Positions 6,547 to 7,160 of a stretch of DNA of 7,160 bases are shown here, piece after piece (position 1 is the stretch's first letter; every line of letters begins with the position of its first letter). This DNA is from Rubrobacter sp. GTDB taxonomy: Bacteria > Actinomycetota > Rubrobacteria > Rubrobacterales > Rubrobacteraceae. Location of the stretch: NCBI GenBank assembly GCA_013817025.1, contig JACDDK010000038.1:1-7160 (forward strand). The letters run 5' to 3'. The notes under the pieces are model-generated. The model did not search any database. It had not been told where the DNA came from and saw only the letters and a list, made by a program, of their open reading frames with translations. The position numbers and the translations under genes were made by a program.

Positions 6547-7146
6547 ATGCGGCGTATCGTACTGATCTTATTGGTGACGTTTTTGGCTGTAGGACTGGCT
6601 TCATTATCCGGCGTGCGGACCGAACCGGCTCTCGCGGTGGACTCTACACGCAACCCGGACAAGATGCTGGGCACCCCGATCCACAGCCGCGCCAAAGTCA
6701 CGCGGTACGCCCGCTCGGCGGGATGCACTCGCTACATCCTGAAGACGATACCCCTCTACTACGAGTTGGCCCCAAAACGAAACATCCGCCCGGACGTGCT
6801 CGTGGCGCAGGCCATCGTCGAGACCGGATGCGGCCGCTACGGCGGCGACTCCCGCCCCTGGAACATGGCCGGTATCAAGAAAGGCGGCATCGTGGGCGAC
6901 GCGCCGAAAGACTTCGAGGTCCCCGCCACCGCATACCAGGGCGTCAGGATGCACGTCAACCACATGGCCGCTTACACAGGAAAGAGGCCCATCGGCACGC
7001 CGCACGACCGCTACTATGACGCCCGAGCCGCTCAGGAGAACCGTGGCTACTGGGTGAGAAGGGTCAGCCAGCTAGGGAGTGGAGTTTGGGCGGTGGACCC
7101 GGACTACGACACCAAGATCCGGCGCATCCTCAACAACATGGGCTGA
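6547..7146 (+). CDS. Secreted peptidoglycan hydrolase, glucosaminidase (GH73) family
   Basis: This is a 199-residue exported protein. Residues 1-30 are a clear Sec signal peptide: MRR, a hydrophobic core IVLILLVTFLAVGLASL, then a likely cleavage after ALA (28-30). The mature part carries a glucosaminidase-type domain, which cuts the N-acetylglucosaminyl bond of peptidoglycan glycan strands. RPDVLVAQAIVETGCGRYGG (81-100) corresponds to the catalytic helix of FlgJ/AcmA-like enzymes (AQAxxETGxG), with Glu92 the likely acid. PWNMAGIKKG (104-113) matches the following N-x-fGIK motif, and the ending WAVDPDYDTKIRRILNN (181-197) is typical of the domain. There is no added cell-wall-binding repeat. 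Cys60 and Cys95 could form a disulfide outside the cell. ATG 6547 is preferred over ATG 6499 because GAGGGGG (6535-6541) lies 5 nt before it and it places the signal peptide at the true N-terminus. It stands alone after the tRNA, probably with its own promoter. Confidence 0.88.
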   Translation: MRRIVLILLVTFLAVGLASLSGVRTEPALAVDSTRNPDKMLGTPIHSRAKVTRYARSAGCTRYILKTIPLYYELAPKRNIRPDVLVAQAIVETGCGRYGGDSRPWNMAGIKKGGIVGDAPKDFEVPATAYQGVRMHVNHMAAYTGKRPIGTPHDRYYDARAAQENRGYWVRRVSQLGSGVWAVDPDYDTKIRRILNNMG

Positions 7147-7160
7147 CAACTCATTCCGCA

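Noticed and set aside
6258..6728. A 156-residue minus-strand reading containing WDSNPR-type sequence across the tRNA-Ser gene
   Set aside because: The WDSNPR signature is the well-known false translation of the strand opposite a tRNA T arm. The reading covers the tRNA and overlaps the hydrolase signal peptide region, so it is not a gene.

Overview
The window is GC-rich and densely coded, and every supported gene is on the + strand. Two points suggest a high-GC actinobacterium, perhaps Rubrobacter-like: a protein of the F420-dependent (deazaflavin) oxidoreductase family, and the GC-biased codon use with GTG and TTG starts. The genus is a guess from the character of the proteins, not from a search.

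Left block (2-1340): the 3' part of an ABC-2 type permease runs in from the left edge. It overlaps by 4 bp (ATGA) a small F420H2-dependent oxidoreductase of the Ddn/DUF385 type. A single-domain rhodanese gene follows 14 bp later. The rhodanese frame is interrupted once, by a TGA at 1221-1223. This falls where related proteins, as I recall them, carry a second Cys, four residues after the catalytic Cys. Clear rhodanese sequence continues in the same frame to a normal stop at 1338-1340. A perfect 8-bp stem with an 8-nt loop lies 21 nt past the TGA, where a bacterial SECIS element should be. The gene is therefore either a candidate selenoprotein or a fresh nonsense mutant, and this is the most interesting signal in the window.

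Middle block (1341-6283): a 267-bp intergenic region holds a likely promoter and a GTGCAAAG direct repeat. It leads into a tight run of five genes: a MarR-family repressor, a DHA2-type MFS drug exporter with a long C-terminal tail, a YdjM/DUF457-type membrane protein with metal-binding-like residues, a DrrA-like ABC ATPase and its ABC-2 permease. The gaps are 11 bp, 1 bp, 42 bp and a 14-bp overlap. Together they look like a regulated multidrug resistance locus with two kinds of exporter: proton-driven MFS and ATP-driven ABC. The permease is frame-shifted near 6146-6163, which puts its last membrane helix out of frame.

Right block (6284-7160): a tRNA-Ser(GGA) gene without encoded CCA is followed by a 130-nt leader with a hairpin just before the ribosome binding site. 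A secreted peptidoglycan hydrolase of the glucosaminidase (GH73) type follows and ends just before the window edge.

Two of the eight protein genes carry a disrupted frame. Either could be a base-level error in a draft assembly, so raw reads should be checked before biology is built on them.
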